Part shown: one piece after another, positions 1-8,586 of the stretch | Numbering within the stretch: the first letter of the stretch is position 1 | Layout: every line of letters begins with the position of its first letter | Origin: CAVTHW01 sp963734625 | GTDB taxonomy: Bacteria > Acidobacteriota > Terriglobia > Bryobacterales > Bryobacteraceae | Reading direction: 5' to 3' | NCBI GenBank assembly: GCA_963734625.1 | Contig: CAVTHW010000016.1 | Span: 62,001 to 126,000, forward strand | Length of the DNA: 64,000 bases | The notes under the pieces: generated by a model | The model's input: the letters and a program-made list of their open reading frames with translations, nothing else | Database searches by the model: none | Told to the model about the DNA's origin: nothing | Position numbers and translations under genes: made by a program

Positions 1-1787
1 CCTCTCCGGTAGGTCGGCTTCACCCACTGCAAAACCGACTTGCCGTTGGTGAATTCGCCTCTGGCGTTGTCCCACATCAGCTTGCCTTGGAAGTGACAGG
101 CAGCCGAGCCCGCCACCAGCCACTCGGTGTATGGACCGGCGATGCTGAAGTTGGAGCAGGCGGGCACTCCGCCCTTGCAGGCGCGGACCCAGTCGCGCGT
201 GTGCGCGGCATGGTTGTCGCCAATGCTCGCTCCGGGCGAGCGGGCCAGATAGGCGTTGGGTAGCTTGTATTCCGCCCACCTCTTGCCCGGCAGTAGCCCG
301 ACGCCTTCGCCGCGCCCGGTGGTGCCGAGGTAGCCCTTGGACCCCACGAAAATGCAGTTGTAACCGGTGCCCTGCTGCTGCCCTCCGCCGCCAGCGCCAC
401 GCGCGGCCTGAGGACCACCGGGAGCGCCAGGAGCGCCAGGGGCTCCAGCAGGAGCCCCGCCACGCGCGGCCTGAGGAGCTCCGGCAGGAGCACCCGCGCG
501 GCCGGCCGCCCCAGGAGCGCCAGCAGCGCCGCCGCCTACGAAGAAGCCGCCCCGACCCTGTGCCGGCCCCACCTGCGGGCCGGTCCCAGGGATCTTCCGG
601 GCTTCCTCCCCCGTCATCCCCGGGGGCATGTAGCTGCCGCCCTGGTGCCAGTAAACCGATACTGGAGGCATCCCTGGGCGAGGACCAAAATCGTACCTGA
701 TCGTCATCGCGTTGGGGAAAGTGAAGGGTGGCAGCCCATCCTTGTCTATGCATTCGACGCTAATCAGGTACTTAGGGTCCAACTGCAAAGCCCAGTTTGC
801 GGGCCCCAGGATATGGACGCCCCAATCGCCGATCAGACTGCTGCCGAAATCATAAAACCCACGCCAGTTGAAAGGCAGGTAGAAGCCGAAATTGCCCCCG
901 CCCATGCCGCCACCGCCGCCGGCGCGTGCCGCGCCTGCCCGTGCGCCTTGCGCCGCGCCCGCCGGTGCGCCCGCTGCCGCACCCGCGCGAGCCGCGGCGG
1001 CCGCAGCGCCGGCTGGAGCCCCGGCGTCCGCGCCGCCACGACCACGCCCGCTCCGCGAAGTGACGAAGTCGCGGTATTCCTGATCCCCGTCCGTGAATTC
1101 CCGCCATGCCGCAGTGCCCAGCCACGCATCCCAATTCAGGGTGTCCGGTACCGGCGTCGGCGGCGGAATCTTGGTCATGCCTTGCGGCCAACTGGGCCGG
1201 CCCTGGGTGGCGTGAACCTCGGTAACGTCCCCGATCTCGCCCGACCAGATGATCTCGCAGGCCACCCGGGTCGCGTCGTGCGAGTAGCCCTGGTTGCCCA
1301 TCTGGGTAGCCACCTTGGGATACTTCGCCTGCGCCTGGGTCATCATGCGGGCCTCCCCGGCCGTGCGGGTCAGCGGTTTCTCGACATAGACGTGCTTGCC
1401 GAGCTGCATGCAGTTTATTGCGCAGTAGGCGTGGTTGTGATCGGGTGTCCCGACCACGATCGCGTCAATTTCCTTGCCCGACTTGTCCAGCATCTGCCGG
1501 AAGTCCTTGTACTTCGTGGCCCTCTCATACGTGGTAAACCCTTGCTGGGCCCGGTTCCAGTCAACGTCCGCCAGCGCCACCACGTTTTCGACGCCAGCTT
1601 CGGAGTCACGCAAGTCGCTGAACGGCTGCCCGCCGGCGCCGATCGAAGCCAGGTTTAGTTTTTCGTTAGGCGACTTGTACCCCAGCATGCTGAGCGAAGG
1701 TACGCTGCCGAAGCCTCCCGCCGGAACCGCGCCGGCCAGGAGGGTGCCATAGAAGAAATGCCGTCTTGAAAACCCCTGATCTGACAT
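1..1787 (-). CDS. Gfo/Idh/MocA family oxidoreductase, secreted (3' end cut by window)
   Basis: NAD(P)-dependent sugar-type dehydrogenase fold; the substrate cannot be told. The start ATG at 1787 is followed by a Tat-like leader (FSRRHFFYGTLLAGAVPAGG), so export is expected. A GxGGQP nucleotide-binding motif, the VALADVDW strand end and the family signature VEKPLT follow in order. Two Gly/Ala-rich low-complexity inserts interrupt the C-terminal domain (around 900-1060 and 370-545 in window coordinates). The protein is a close paralogue of the gene at 4440-6173, sharing leader, motifs and insert positions. The reading frame is open to base 1 and ends inside the conserved WVKPTYR tail, so only a few residues are missing. 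It lies just downstream of the isomerase gene (33 nt gap), probably in one transcription unit. Confidence 0.88.
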   Translation of the reverse strand, partial: MSDQGFSRRHFFYGTLLAGAVPAGGFGSVPSLSMLGYKSPNEKLNLASIGAGGQPFSDLRDSEAGVENVVALADVDWNRAQQGFTTYERATKYKDFRQMLDKSGKEIDAIVVGTPDHNHAYCAINCMQLGKHVYVEKPLTRTAGEARMMTQAQAKYPKVATQMGNQGYSHDATRVACEIIWSGEIGDVTEVHATQGRPSWPQGMTKIPPPTPVPDTLNWDAWLGTAAWREFTDGDQEYRDFVTSRSGRGRGGADAGAPAGAAAAAARAGAAAGAPAGAAQGARAGAARAGGGGGMGGGNFGFYLPFNWRGFYDFGSSLIGDWGVHILGPANWALQLDPKYLISVECIDKDGLPPFTFPNAMTIRYDFGPRPGMPPVSVYWHQGGSYMPPGMTGEEARKIPGTGPQVGPAQGRGGFFVGGGAAGAPGAAGRAGAPAGAPQAARGGAPAGAPGAPGAPGGPQAARGAGGGGQQQGTGYNCIFVGSKGYLGTTGRGEGVGLLPGKRWAEYKLPNAYLARSPGASIGDNHAAHTRDWVRACKGGVPACSNFSIAGPYTEWLVAGSAACHFQGKLMWDNARGEFTNGKSVLQWVKPTYRR

Positions 1788-1819
1788 CCTGTTTTATTCC
1801 TTTCCACCAAATCTCATAC

Positions 1820-2833
1820 CTACGAGAGAATCTTCCGCAAGTTGTCGTGCGCGATCTTGCAGTCTTCCAGCGTGTCCCTGCCGCCCTGGCCCGCGGTGTC
1901 CTGCTCGATGACAAAGTACTTCAGACCGGCCAGCTTGGCGTTCGCGAAGATCGTCTTATAGTCGATCTCGCCTTCGGCCATGGCCACGATCTGGCTGGCA
2001 CGCGCGCGTGCGCTTGCGCCCAACTTCGGATCGGCTTGCTTGTACTTCGCGTCCTTCACGTGCCACAGCTCGTAGCGCCCCGGATTCTTCTTGAACATCT
2101 GCAGCACGTTCTGTCCGGCCATGGTAGCCCAGCCAATGTCGATCTGCATCGCCACCAGGTCGGGATCCGTCTCCGCCAGGTAGACGTCGTACTGCGTGGT
2201 CTTGCCGTCGTCCAGAAAATCGAATTCACCCGCGTGGTTGTGGATGTGATTCTTCATCCCGAACTTCTTCAGCACGGCGCCATACTTGTTCAACTGCTCG
2301 CACTGGCGTTTAACGGATTCGACCGTCTGGGGAGGACGCGGCTGTTGCTGCCCGGCCCCTGCCGCCCGAGCGCCGCCCGGCGCGCCTGCTGCCGGAGCGC
2401 CACCGCCCTGAGCCCCGGCCGGCCTTGGGCCGCTGATCGTATCGTACTTGATGCCCATGAGCCGATGGCCTTCGAGCTGCTTCTCCAACCCCGGGCCATC
2501 GCTCGCGCCCGAGTGCGTGCTGTACATCTTCAATCCGTACTTATCAAGGAGAGCCTTGTACTGGGCGGGCTCCATCTTGTTGTACGGATCGGCGGGCTCG
2601 ACTTCTTTGTACCCCATGGCCGCCAGTTTGGCTATTGTTCCTTCGTACTCGGTGTTGAGCAGGCCCCTCACCGTGTACAGCTCGATTCCAATCTGGTTCT
2701 TCCAGTTGGGGGCGATTTGGGCCCTCAGATTCCCAACGCTTCCGGGCAGCATGAATGCGCCGCCGACCGCCGCCATTTCCTTCAAAAAAGTGCGCCGGTC
2801 GCGTGCGCCGGCGCCGTTGTCTGGTTTGTTCAT
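1820..2833 (-). CDS. Sugar phosphate isomerase/epimerase-like TIM-barrel protein, exported
   Basis: Member of the xylose-isomerase-like TIM-barrel superfamily (AP endonuclease 2 type); such enzymes often sit beside Gfo/Idh/MocA genes and act on sugars or inositols. I start it at ATG 2833 because GGAGCT lies 7 nt upstream; an in-frame ATG 15 nt earlier lacks such a site. A Tat-like leader (DRRTFLKEMAAVGGAFML) opens the protein, then GIELYTVR (first barrel strand), YSTHSG, the metal-site-like segments HNHAGEF and MQIDIGW, and WHVKD. About 30 residues of Gly/Ala/Pro/Gln-rich filler interrupt it near the middle, the same peculiarity as in the neighbouring oxidoreductases. Substrate unknown. Confidence 0.85.
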   Translation of the reverse strand: MNKPDNGAGARDRRTFLKEMAAVGGAFMLPGSVGNLRAQIAPNWKNQIGIELYTVRGLLNTEYEGTIAKLAAMGYKEVEPADPYNKMEPAQYKALLDKYGLKMYSTHSGASDGPGLEKQLEGHRLMGIKYDTISGPRPAGAQGGGAPAAGAPGGARAAGAGQQQPRPPQTVESVKRQCEQLNKYGAVLKKFGMKNHIHNHAGEFDFLDDGKTTQYDVYLAETDPDLVAMQIDIGWATMAGQNVLQMFKKNPGRYELWHVKDAKYKQADPKLGASARARASQIVAMAEGEIDYKTIFANAKLAGLKYFVIEQDTAGQGGRDTLEDCKIAHDNLRKILS

Positions 2834-2852
2834 TAGTTTCAGCTCCATGAAG

Positions 2853-2942
2853 TTACAGTTTGAGTTCCGAACCCTTGCGAAATACGGGCTTCACCCACTT
2901 GTTGGCGTCCCCAGGCGAACGCGGCAGATAGGAGTTTGGCAT
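2853..2942 (-). pseudogene. C-terminal scrap of a third Gfo/Idh/MocA paralogue
   Basis: The last 29 codons read PNSYLPRSPGD joined directly to KWVKPVFRKGSELKL and a TAA stop. In the two full paralogues the matching segments (PNAYLARSPG and QWVKPTYRKGWEVKL) are about 75 residues apart, so this copy has suffered an internal deletion. No recognisable upstream part of the gene remains before the divergent gene at 3138. It lies just upstream of the isomerase gene. Confidence 0.55.
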
Positions 2943-3137
2943 GGTGCGCCGCCAGTCCCGCCGGGAGCGCCACCGCGACCCCTCCGGAAGGAGCGACCGG
3001 CGGACACACGCACCACTTCGTCCCACAGCTCTCAGCCAGACTCTGCAAGGTGAGATTCTAACGGCAGGCGAGGGCCATCTCAAGTACCATACGGTAAGAG
3101 GCCTCCCGCCCGGGGTCCCTGCCCCGTACGATACGGG

Positions 3138-4397
3138 GTGATTAACGGTCGGAGAGTGGTATACTCAACTTGCTCATTAGACGTGGCTAACGGCAATCAC
3201 AATCCGGCCCCGGAACTAGACCCGCTGGCGGTCCGCGAGCAGATGGAGCGCATCCTCTTGAGCCCGTCGTTCCGCAACAGCAAAAGGCATTCGTCTTTCC
3301 TGCGGTACATCGTTGAGGAGGCCCTGAACGGACGCGCCGCGCAGCTTAAGGAGCGCACGGTCGGGGTCCAGGTTTTCGGGCGGGCCCCGGAGTACGACAG
3401 CAATCTGGACCCGGTCGTCCGGGTATCCGCTGGTGAGCTGCGGAAGAGGATCGCTCAGTATTACCACGAGCCTGGACGGGACGGTGAGCTCCGGATTGAC
3501 CTGCTTCCGGGATCGTACGTGCCGGAGTTTCGATCTCCGTCTCCGCTGCAGGCGCTCGCCCCCGAGCCCCTTGCCCTTCCAGCACCGCCGGTGGCTAGCC
3601 GGCTGGCACGGATGAAGCCGGCGTATTTGGTCGCCGCTGTAGCCGCCCTAGGGCTGATTGGCCTGACTATGTGGCTGGTGGCGCGGCCGCCGGCAGACGC
3701 CTTTTCCCGGTTCTGGGCGCCCGTCTGGAATTCCCCCGGCACGGTAGTGATCAGCATTCCAGGACGGCAACCGCCGGAACTGCCGGCGAGGCAACCGGTT
3801 ACTGCACCCCAACCCCAACCTCCGGCGCAACCCGGGCGAGCGCAGTCGCCTCGGGTAGCGCTGTCTGACGCCATGGCCCTGGCCAGTCTGACCCCGGTGC
3901 TGAAATCCAAGGGCAAGGAGTTTCGCATCCTGGCTGAAAGCGCCACGACCCTGGCCGACTTGAAGGGGGGGCCGGTCATTCTAATCGGGGCCTTCAGCAA
4001 CGAGCTTACTTTGCGCCTGATGAGCCAGGCCCGGTTCACCTTTGCGCGCGATCCCGACACAAATCTGCCCTGGATCAGGGACCGGCAGAACCCCTCGAGC
4101 AAACAATGGGAATTGAACAGAGGACTGGCAAATTCCCGCACCGCGCATACAGATTACGCGATCATTTCGAGAATCCTGGATCCGGGGACAGACAGGGTCG
4201 CGGTGGTAGCGGCCGGCATCTCAGGCTCCGCGACTCTCGCGGCAGGCGAATTCCTGAGCAATCCGGAGCAGATGGAAGAAATCACCCGGCAGGCTCCAAA
4301 GGACTGGAGCACAATGAACCTGCAGGTTGTCCTGGCCCTCAAGACCAGCGGCGAAAAACCCGATCCTCCGCGGGTCGTGGCGACGTATTTCTGGTAG
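3138..4397 (+). CDS. Single-pass membrane protein with acidobacterial N-terminal domain, function unknown
   Basis: The product is about 419 residues. Residues roughly 30-125 form a charged domain (FRNSKRHSSFLRYIVEEAL, then LKERTVGVQVFGRAPEYD and VVRVSAGELRKRI) that I know as a recurrent N-terminal module of acidobacterial membrane proteins; it has a DNA-binding look, but the function is unproven. A Pro-rich linker, one membrane helix (about 159-182, AYLVAAVAALGLIGLTMWLV) and a roughly 220-residue outer domain follow. The outer domain contains a GGPVILIGAFSN strand and may be a substrate-sensing fold. It is monocistronic between minus-strand genes. The start is uncertain; the first ATG of the frame is used. 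Confidence 0.65.
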   Translation: MINGRRVVYSTCSLDVANGNHNPAPELDPLAVREQMERILLSPSFRNSKRHSSFLRYIVEEALNGRAAQLKERTVGVQVFGRAPEYDSNLDPVVRVSAGELRKRIAQYYHEPGRDGELRIDLLPGSYVPEFRSPSPLQALAPEPLALPAPPVASRLARMKPAYLVAAVAALGLIGLTMWLVARPPADAFSRFWAPVWNSPGTVVISIPGRQPPELPARQPVTAPQPQPPAQPGRAQSPRVALSDAMALASLTPVLKSKGKEFRILAESATTLADLKGGPVILIGAFSNELTLRLMSQARFTFARDPDTNLPWIRDRQNPSSKQWELNRGLANSRTAHTDYAIISRILDPGTDRVAVVAAGISGSATLAAGEFLSNPEQMEEITRQAPKDWSTMNLQVVLALKTSGEKPDPPRVVATYFW

Positions 4398-4439
4398 GCC
4401 AGGGCCCGCGGCCTTCTCAGCTCGCGGGCCCCGTCTGCA

Positions 4440-6173
4440 TTACAGCTTGACTTCCCAACCTTTGCGGTAGGTCGGCTTCACCCACTGCAAGACTTGCTTG
4501 CCGTTGGTGAATTCGCCCGTCGTGTTGTTCCACATCAACCTGCCTTCGGCGTGGAGGGCAGCCGATCCGAGCACCAGCCACTCGGTGTAGGGACCGGCGA
4601 TGCTGAAGTTGGAGCACGCCGGCGCTCCGCCCTTGCAGGCGCGGACCCAGTCGCGATGATGCTCGGGTGATCGGGTGAGGTACGGTTGCGGGAGTTTGTA
4701 CTCTGCCCATCGCTTACCCGGAAGCAGCCCGACACCCTCGCCGCGGCCGTTGGTACCCAAGTACCCCTTCGACCCGACGAAGATAAGGTTATAGCCGCTG
4801 CTCTGTCCTCCTCCGCCTCGGCCACCTCCACCAGCGCCACCAGCGCGAGCCGCTTGGGCCGGCGCCGCGCCTGGAGCCGCAGCCGCAGCCGCTCCGCGTC
4901 CCGCTCCCGCCCCACCACCAGCCGCGCCACGACCGGCCCCGCCTGCAGCCGCGCCACGACCAGCGCCGCCGCCGCGCCCGCCGCCCCCGGCTGGGGGTGT
5001 CAGAGTCGGACCAGTGCCCGGAATCTGCCGCGCCTCCTCAGCCGTCATACCCGGTGGCAAGTAGGCATCGCCACCTGCCTTCTGGTACCAGAAAACGTTC
5101 ACCGGAGGCATGCCTGGACGAGGACCGAACTCGTACTTGATCGTCATGTAGTTGGGGAAGGTGAAGTTCGGCGCCATGGACTTGCTGGTGCACTCCACGC
5201 TGATCAGGTACTTAGGGTCCAACTGCAACGCCCAGTTGGCCGGCCCGAGTTGGTGAACTCCCCAATCCCCAATCAGACTGCTGCCGAAATCAACGAAGCC
5301 GCGCCAGTTGAAGGGCAGGTAGAAACCAAAATCCTGCTGTCCTCCTCCTCCCCCGGCGCCTCCGCGAGCCGCGGCTGCAGGGCCAGCCACAGCGGCCGGA
5401 GGGGCTGCCGGGGCTGCGGCCGCAGCGCCTCTTCCGCTGCGTGCCAGGGCGAAGTCGCGGTATGCCTGGTCGCCCGCCGTGAATTCGCGCCATGGCGCGG
5501 TGCCCAGCCACGCATCCCAATTCAGCGATTCCGGGACCGGGGTCGGGGCCGGGATCCTCGGCATCTCTTGCGGCCACTGGGGCATGCCCCGGAACGAATG
5601 GGCTTCGCTGACCTCGCCGATTTCGCCCGACCAGATAATCTCGCAGGCTACGCGTGTCGCTTCGTGGGAATAGCCTTGATTGCCCATCTGCGTGGCAATC
5701 TTCGGATACTTGGCCTGGGCCGCCGCCAGCAGACGCGCCTCCCACGCAACCCGGGTCAGCGGCTTCTCGACATAGACGTGCTTGCCGAGCTGCATGCAGG
5801 TGAGCGCGCAGTAGGTATGGTTGTGATCCGGTGTCCCGATGATCACCGCATCGATTTCCTTGCCCGACTTGTCGAGCATCTGCCGAAAGTCTTTGTACTT
5901 CGTCGCCTTCTCATACGTGGCAAAGCCTTGCGCGCCGCGGTTCCAATCCACGTCGGCCAGCGCCACCACGTTTTCCACCCCTGCCTCGGCGGCGCGCAGG
6001 TCGCCAAAGGGCTGACCGCCCGCGCCGATCGAAGCCAGATTCAGTTTTTCGTTAGGGGACTTGTACCCCAGCATGCTCAGCGAGGGTACGCTGCCAAAGC
6101 CACCCGCCGGAACCGCACCGGCCAGGAGGGTGCCATAGAAGAAATGCCTTCTCGAGAAGCCTTCGTGTGCCAT
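4440..6173 (-). CDS. Gfo/Idh/MocA family oxidoreductase, Tat-exported
   Basis: Complete paralogue of the gene at the window start, 577 residues from ATG 6173, which aligns with the start of its sister (MAHEGFSRR versus MSDQGFSRR). The frame stays open upstream through the tRNA gene, but that extension is rejected. It has a Tat-like leader, an NAD(P)-binding Rossmann part (GAGGQP, VALADVDW), the VEKPLT signature and the C-terminal alpha/beta domain ending WVKPTYRKGWEVKL. Two Gly/Ala/Arg-rich inserts break the C-terminal domain, one of about 35 and one of about 80 residues. A role in extracytoplasmic sugar oxidation is an inference from family and leader. Confidence 0.88.
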   Translation of the reverse strand: MAHEGFSRRHFFYGTLLAGAVPAGGFGSVPSLSMLGYKSPNEKLNLASIGAGGQPFGDLRAAEAGVENVVALADVDWNRGAQGFATYEKATKYKDFRQMLDKSGKEIDAVIIGTPDHNHTYCALTCMQLGKHVYVEKPLTRVAWEARLLAAAQAKYPKIATQMGNQGYSHEATRVACEIIWSGEIGEVSEAHSFRGMPQWPQEMPRIPAPTPVPESLNWDAWLGTAPWREFTAGDQAYRDFALARSGRGAAAAAPAAPPAAVAGPAAAARGGAGGGGGQQDFGFYLPFNWRGFVDFGSSLIGDWGVHQLGPANWALQLDPKYLISVECTSKSMAPNFTFPNYMTIKYEFGPRPGMPPVNVFWYQKAGGDAYLPPGMTAEEARQIPGTGPTLTPPAGGGGRGGGAGRGAAAGGAGRGAAGGGAGAGRGAAAAAAPGAAPAQAARAGGAGGGGRGGGGQSSGYNLIFVGSKGYLGTNGRGEGVGLLPGKRWAEYKLPQPYLTRSPEHHRDWVRACKGGAPACSNFSIAGPYTEWLVLGSAALHAEGRLMWNNTTGEFTNGKQVLQWVKPTYRKGWEVKL

Positions 6174-6265
6174 GGGGGTATCATACAGCATCCGAGGCTT
6201 CTCCCGGAGTGTGCGATTTGACAGCGGGAAACCGCGTTTGGTGTAATGGCGGAGAGGCCCACCAC

Positions 6266-6352
<87 letters not shown>

Positions 6353-6486
6353 TGGCAGTCCAAGCCAGACGTTCCCGTTGACCACGAATCGCACAGCCCC
6401 CCTCGAGTCGATGTTGCCGTCGGCCCAAGGAGCACTTGCGTTGAAGCGCACGCGGCTACATAATAGGTCTAGAAAGTTAACCTTTT

Positions 6487-7104
6487 ATGCTAATGTCTCC
6501 CTCGCCACACGAACGGCAGATGGAGCTCTACCAGCTTGCGGAATCGCAAAGTGGCTACTTCACAACGAAGCAGGCGGCCGCGCTGGGCTACACGAGCAGC
6601 AAACGCATCTATCACGTCCGTGTGGGCAATTGGATTCGGGAACACCGCGGAATCTATCGACTGGCCCGCTTTCCCGGACCCGAGCGCTCGGACCTCGTCC
6701 TCTGGTGGCTCTGGTCGCGTGATCGGAGCGACCGGCCGACTGGGGTATTTAGTCACCAGACGGCGCTCAGCCTCCATGAACTCACAGACGCAAACCCGGC
6801 CAAGCTAGACCTCACGGTCCCCAATGGCTTCCGCCGCGGAGTCCCCATTCCGAAGGTGCTTCGGCTTCACTACCACGACCTCCGAAGTGAAGATCGGGAA
6901 ATCCTCTCTGGTGTTCCTGTGACGAATGCGATGCGGACAATTCTGGATGTCTGGCAGGAAGGATCACTCCCCAGGCCCGCTCTTCGGGCAGCCTTTCACG
7001 AGGCGGTGAGACGAGGCCGCATCACCAAGACGCAGATCGCCGTGTTTCAGCAGGATGAGCAAAGCGCGGCGGTGCTCGCTGGGCTTCGGAGAGGACCCAA
7101 GTGA
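6487..7104 (+). CDS. abiEi: AbiEi-family antitoxin (type IV toxin-antitoxin)
   Basis: 205-residue protein with an N-terminal winged-helix part (about 10-65: GYFTTKQAAALGY, then WIREHRGIYRLARFP) followed by the AbiEi-type middle domain (FSHQTALSLHEL, VPVTNAMRTILDVWQ). In type IV systems this protein represses its own operon and counters the nucleotidyltransferase toxin without binding it. Its stop overlaps the GTG start of the next gene (GTGA), the usual arrangement for the pair. A second ATG two codons in (6493) is an alternative start. It lies immediately downstream of tRNA-Asn, inside the segment bounded by the tRNA 3'-end repeats. Confidence 0.82.
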   Translation: MLMSPSPHERQMELYQLAESQSGYFTTKQAAALGYTSSKRIYHVRVGNWIREHRGIYRLARFPGPERSDLVLWWLWSRDRSDRPTGVFSHQTALSLHELTDANPAKLDLTVPNGFRRGVPIPKVLRLHYHDLRSEDREILSGVPVTNAMRTILDVWQEGSLPRPALRAAFHEAVRRGRITKTQIAVFQQDEQSAAVLAGLRRGPK

Positions 7105-7949
7105 TCCCTGCAAGGAAATACGCTTCCGGCACCGCGCTGCGCACCGCACTTGAGGAACGCCTCAAGCGGGCGTCCAGCGATGAAGCAATCGATCTGCAGC
7201 GTCTGCGTCGTCAAGTAGCATTCGACCGGTTCCTCGCCCGGCTTTTTCGAGGGCCGAACACAGACTGGGTCCTGAAGGGCGGCTATGCGATGGAACTCAG
7301 GTTCCAGACCGCCCGCACAACCAAGGATCTCGATTTCACGGCGCGAATTCCGTCGACCGGACGCGTTGACAGGCTGCTCAAGCAACTCCAGGATGCGGGA
7401 GCCGCGGACCTCGGTGACTTCTTCTCCTACCGCATCGGTGAGGCGACGATGGATCTGGACGGAGCTCCATATGGCGGAGCGCGATATCCGGTCGAGTGTA
7501 TCGTGGACGGGCGCACATTCGTGAAGTTCCACCTGGATGTCGGAGTCGGTGACGTCGTTCTTGATCCACTGGAACAGGCCCTGATGCGTGATTGGCTTGG
7601 ATTCGCGGGTATCTCTCCGCCCTCCGTTTCAATGATCCAGCGTGAGCAGCAATTTGCGGAGAAGCTTCACGTATACACGCTGCCTCGGACGGGGGCACCC
7701 AACAGCCGAGTGCGCGATCTGGTCGATATGGTCCTCCTCATTCAATCCGACACGCTTGAATCGAGCCGTGTCGTCCAGGCCCTTCATGCGACCTTCGATC
7801 TTCGAGCGACTCACCCAGTTCCCAAAGCCCTCGATCCGCCTCCGGAGGATTGGAGCGCGCCGTTTGCGATGCTGGCGGCGGAATGTCGCCTTGCGCTCTC
7901 CGCCGGTGAGGCCTTCGGGGTCCTGGAGGAATTCTACTTGACTCTCTGA
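7101..7949 (+). CDS. abiEii: AbiEii/AbiGii-family nucleotidyltransferase toxin
   Basis: 282 residues from a GTG start that overlaps the antitoxin stop. The nucleotidyltransferase signature is present: WVLKGGYAMELRF, then RTTKDLDFTAR, carrying the GG and the DxD-type metal-binding acidic residues. The family toxin transfers nucleotides to tRNA or other targets and arrests growth. The later segment SMIQREQQFAEKLHVYTLPR with its conserved K, followed by SRVRDLVDMVLL, fits the rest of the AbiEii domain. No break is seen, so the pair is probably functional. A diverged second pair lies at 25445-26955. Confidence 0.84.
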   Translation: MIPARKYASGTALRTALEERLKRASSDEAIDLQRLRRQVAFDRFLARLFRGPNTDWVLKGGYAMELRFQTARTTKDLDFTARIPSTGRVDRLLKQLQDAGAADLGDFFSYRIGEATMDLDGAPYGGARYPVECIVDGRTFVKFHLDVGVGDVVLDPLEQALMRDWLGFAGISPPSVSMIQREQQFAEKLHVYTLPRTGAPNSRVRDLVDMVLLIQSDTLESSRVVQALHATFDLRATHPVPKALDPPPEDWSAPFAMLAAECRLALSAGEAFGVLEEFYLTL

Positions 7950-8010
7950 TGCCGACCACTCCACTCGCCTGCTGACTGCCACCCACAGAATCTGCGAATT
8001 TGAGTAGGCC

Positions 8011-8090
8011 ATCTAGAATCAATGACTGTGCCAGTGTCTCTCCGGCGTGAAATACCCTTCGTTTCACTTGGGGAGCCAATTCTTTTCCCT
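8011..8090 (+). repeat. 80-bp cassette-end repeat containing a tRNA-Asn 3'-end copy
   Basis: This stretch closely matches 27097-27175, base by base over about 80 bp with scattered substitutions. Both copies lie downstream of an AbiEii gene and both end in the tRNA-Asn 3'-end core (here 8072-8090, identical to 6334-6352). It probably marks the right end of an integrated cassette. The rest of 7950-8279 shows no gene I can support. Confidence 0.6.
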
Positions 8091-8279
8091 GCAACGATTT
8101 CGCCGCAGTTTGTTGACGGCATCGCAGTCTCCCCAAGTCTCCGTTTGGCCGACACTCCGCGCGTTCTCCGTCTCTCCGGCTGTTTCCCGATTCCGGCTTG
8201 GAACCCCAGGAATCGCACCCACACGCCCTCTGCAACCCATTTCTCCACGTCTCCCCCCCGATTATCGGAATTGGTTAAC

Positions 8280-8345
8280 GGCTGGCCAAACATGTATAGC
8301 CCCAAGCCGGACAACTCGAACCCACGCGGCGTACATAGTTAACGG
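8280..8345 (+). repeat. Direct repeat, left copy, flanking the SWIM/SNF2 segment
   Basis: About 66 bp, nearly identical to 12352-12415; a 28-bp core (8303-8330 and 12375-12402) is exact. The two copies bracket the SWIM and SNF2 genes. The right copy abuts a decayed serine recombinase, so they may be attachment sites. Confidence 0.65.
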
Positions 8346-8586
8346 ACACGGCACAACGCCGCGTCGATCACATCCACCAGACACCGCGTCGACCGCCAAG
8401 CGGAGATCGTCGTGGGTGGTCTTCCAAGGAGGCCGCTCATGCGCGATCGCGACGCCGCCCTCCACAGCACATTCACGAAGTCGCTGTCATCCTCGGCGAT
8501 GTGCTCGTCCGGCTGCTCTTCCCGGATCCAGCCAGCCACGAAGTCGACTTGCTGGGAACAGAGCCGCTGTCTTCTGCGATGCTCCT

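Noticed and set aside
645..1658. Plus-strand frame of 337 codons at 645-1658, and a similar one at 4686-6221
   Set aside because: Both are antisense to the Gfo/Idh/MocA genes and owe their length to the GC-rich inserts.
8060..8090. A second tRNA gene at the end of the AbiE cassette
   Set aside because: Only the 3' end (acceptor, CCA and flank) is present; no anticodon arm or D arm can be folded.
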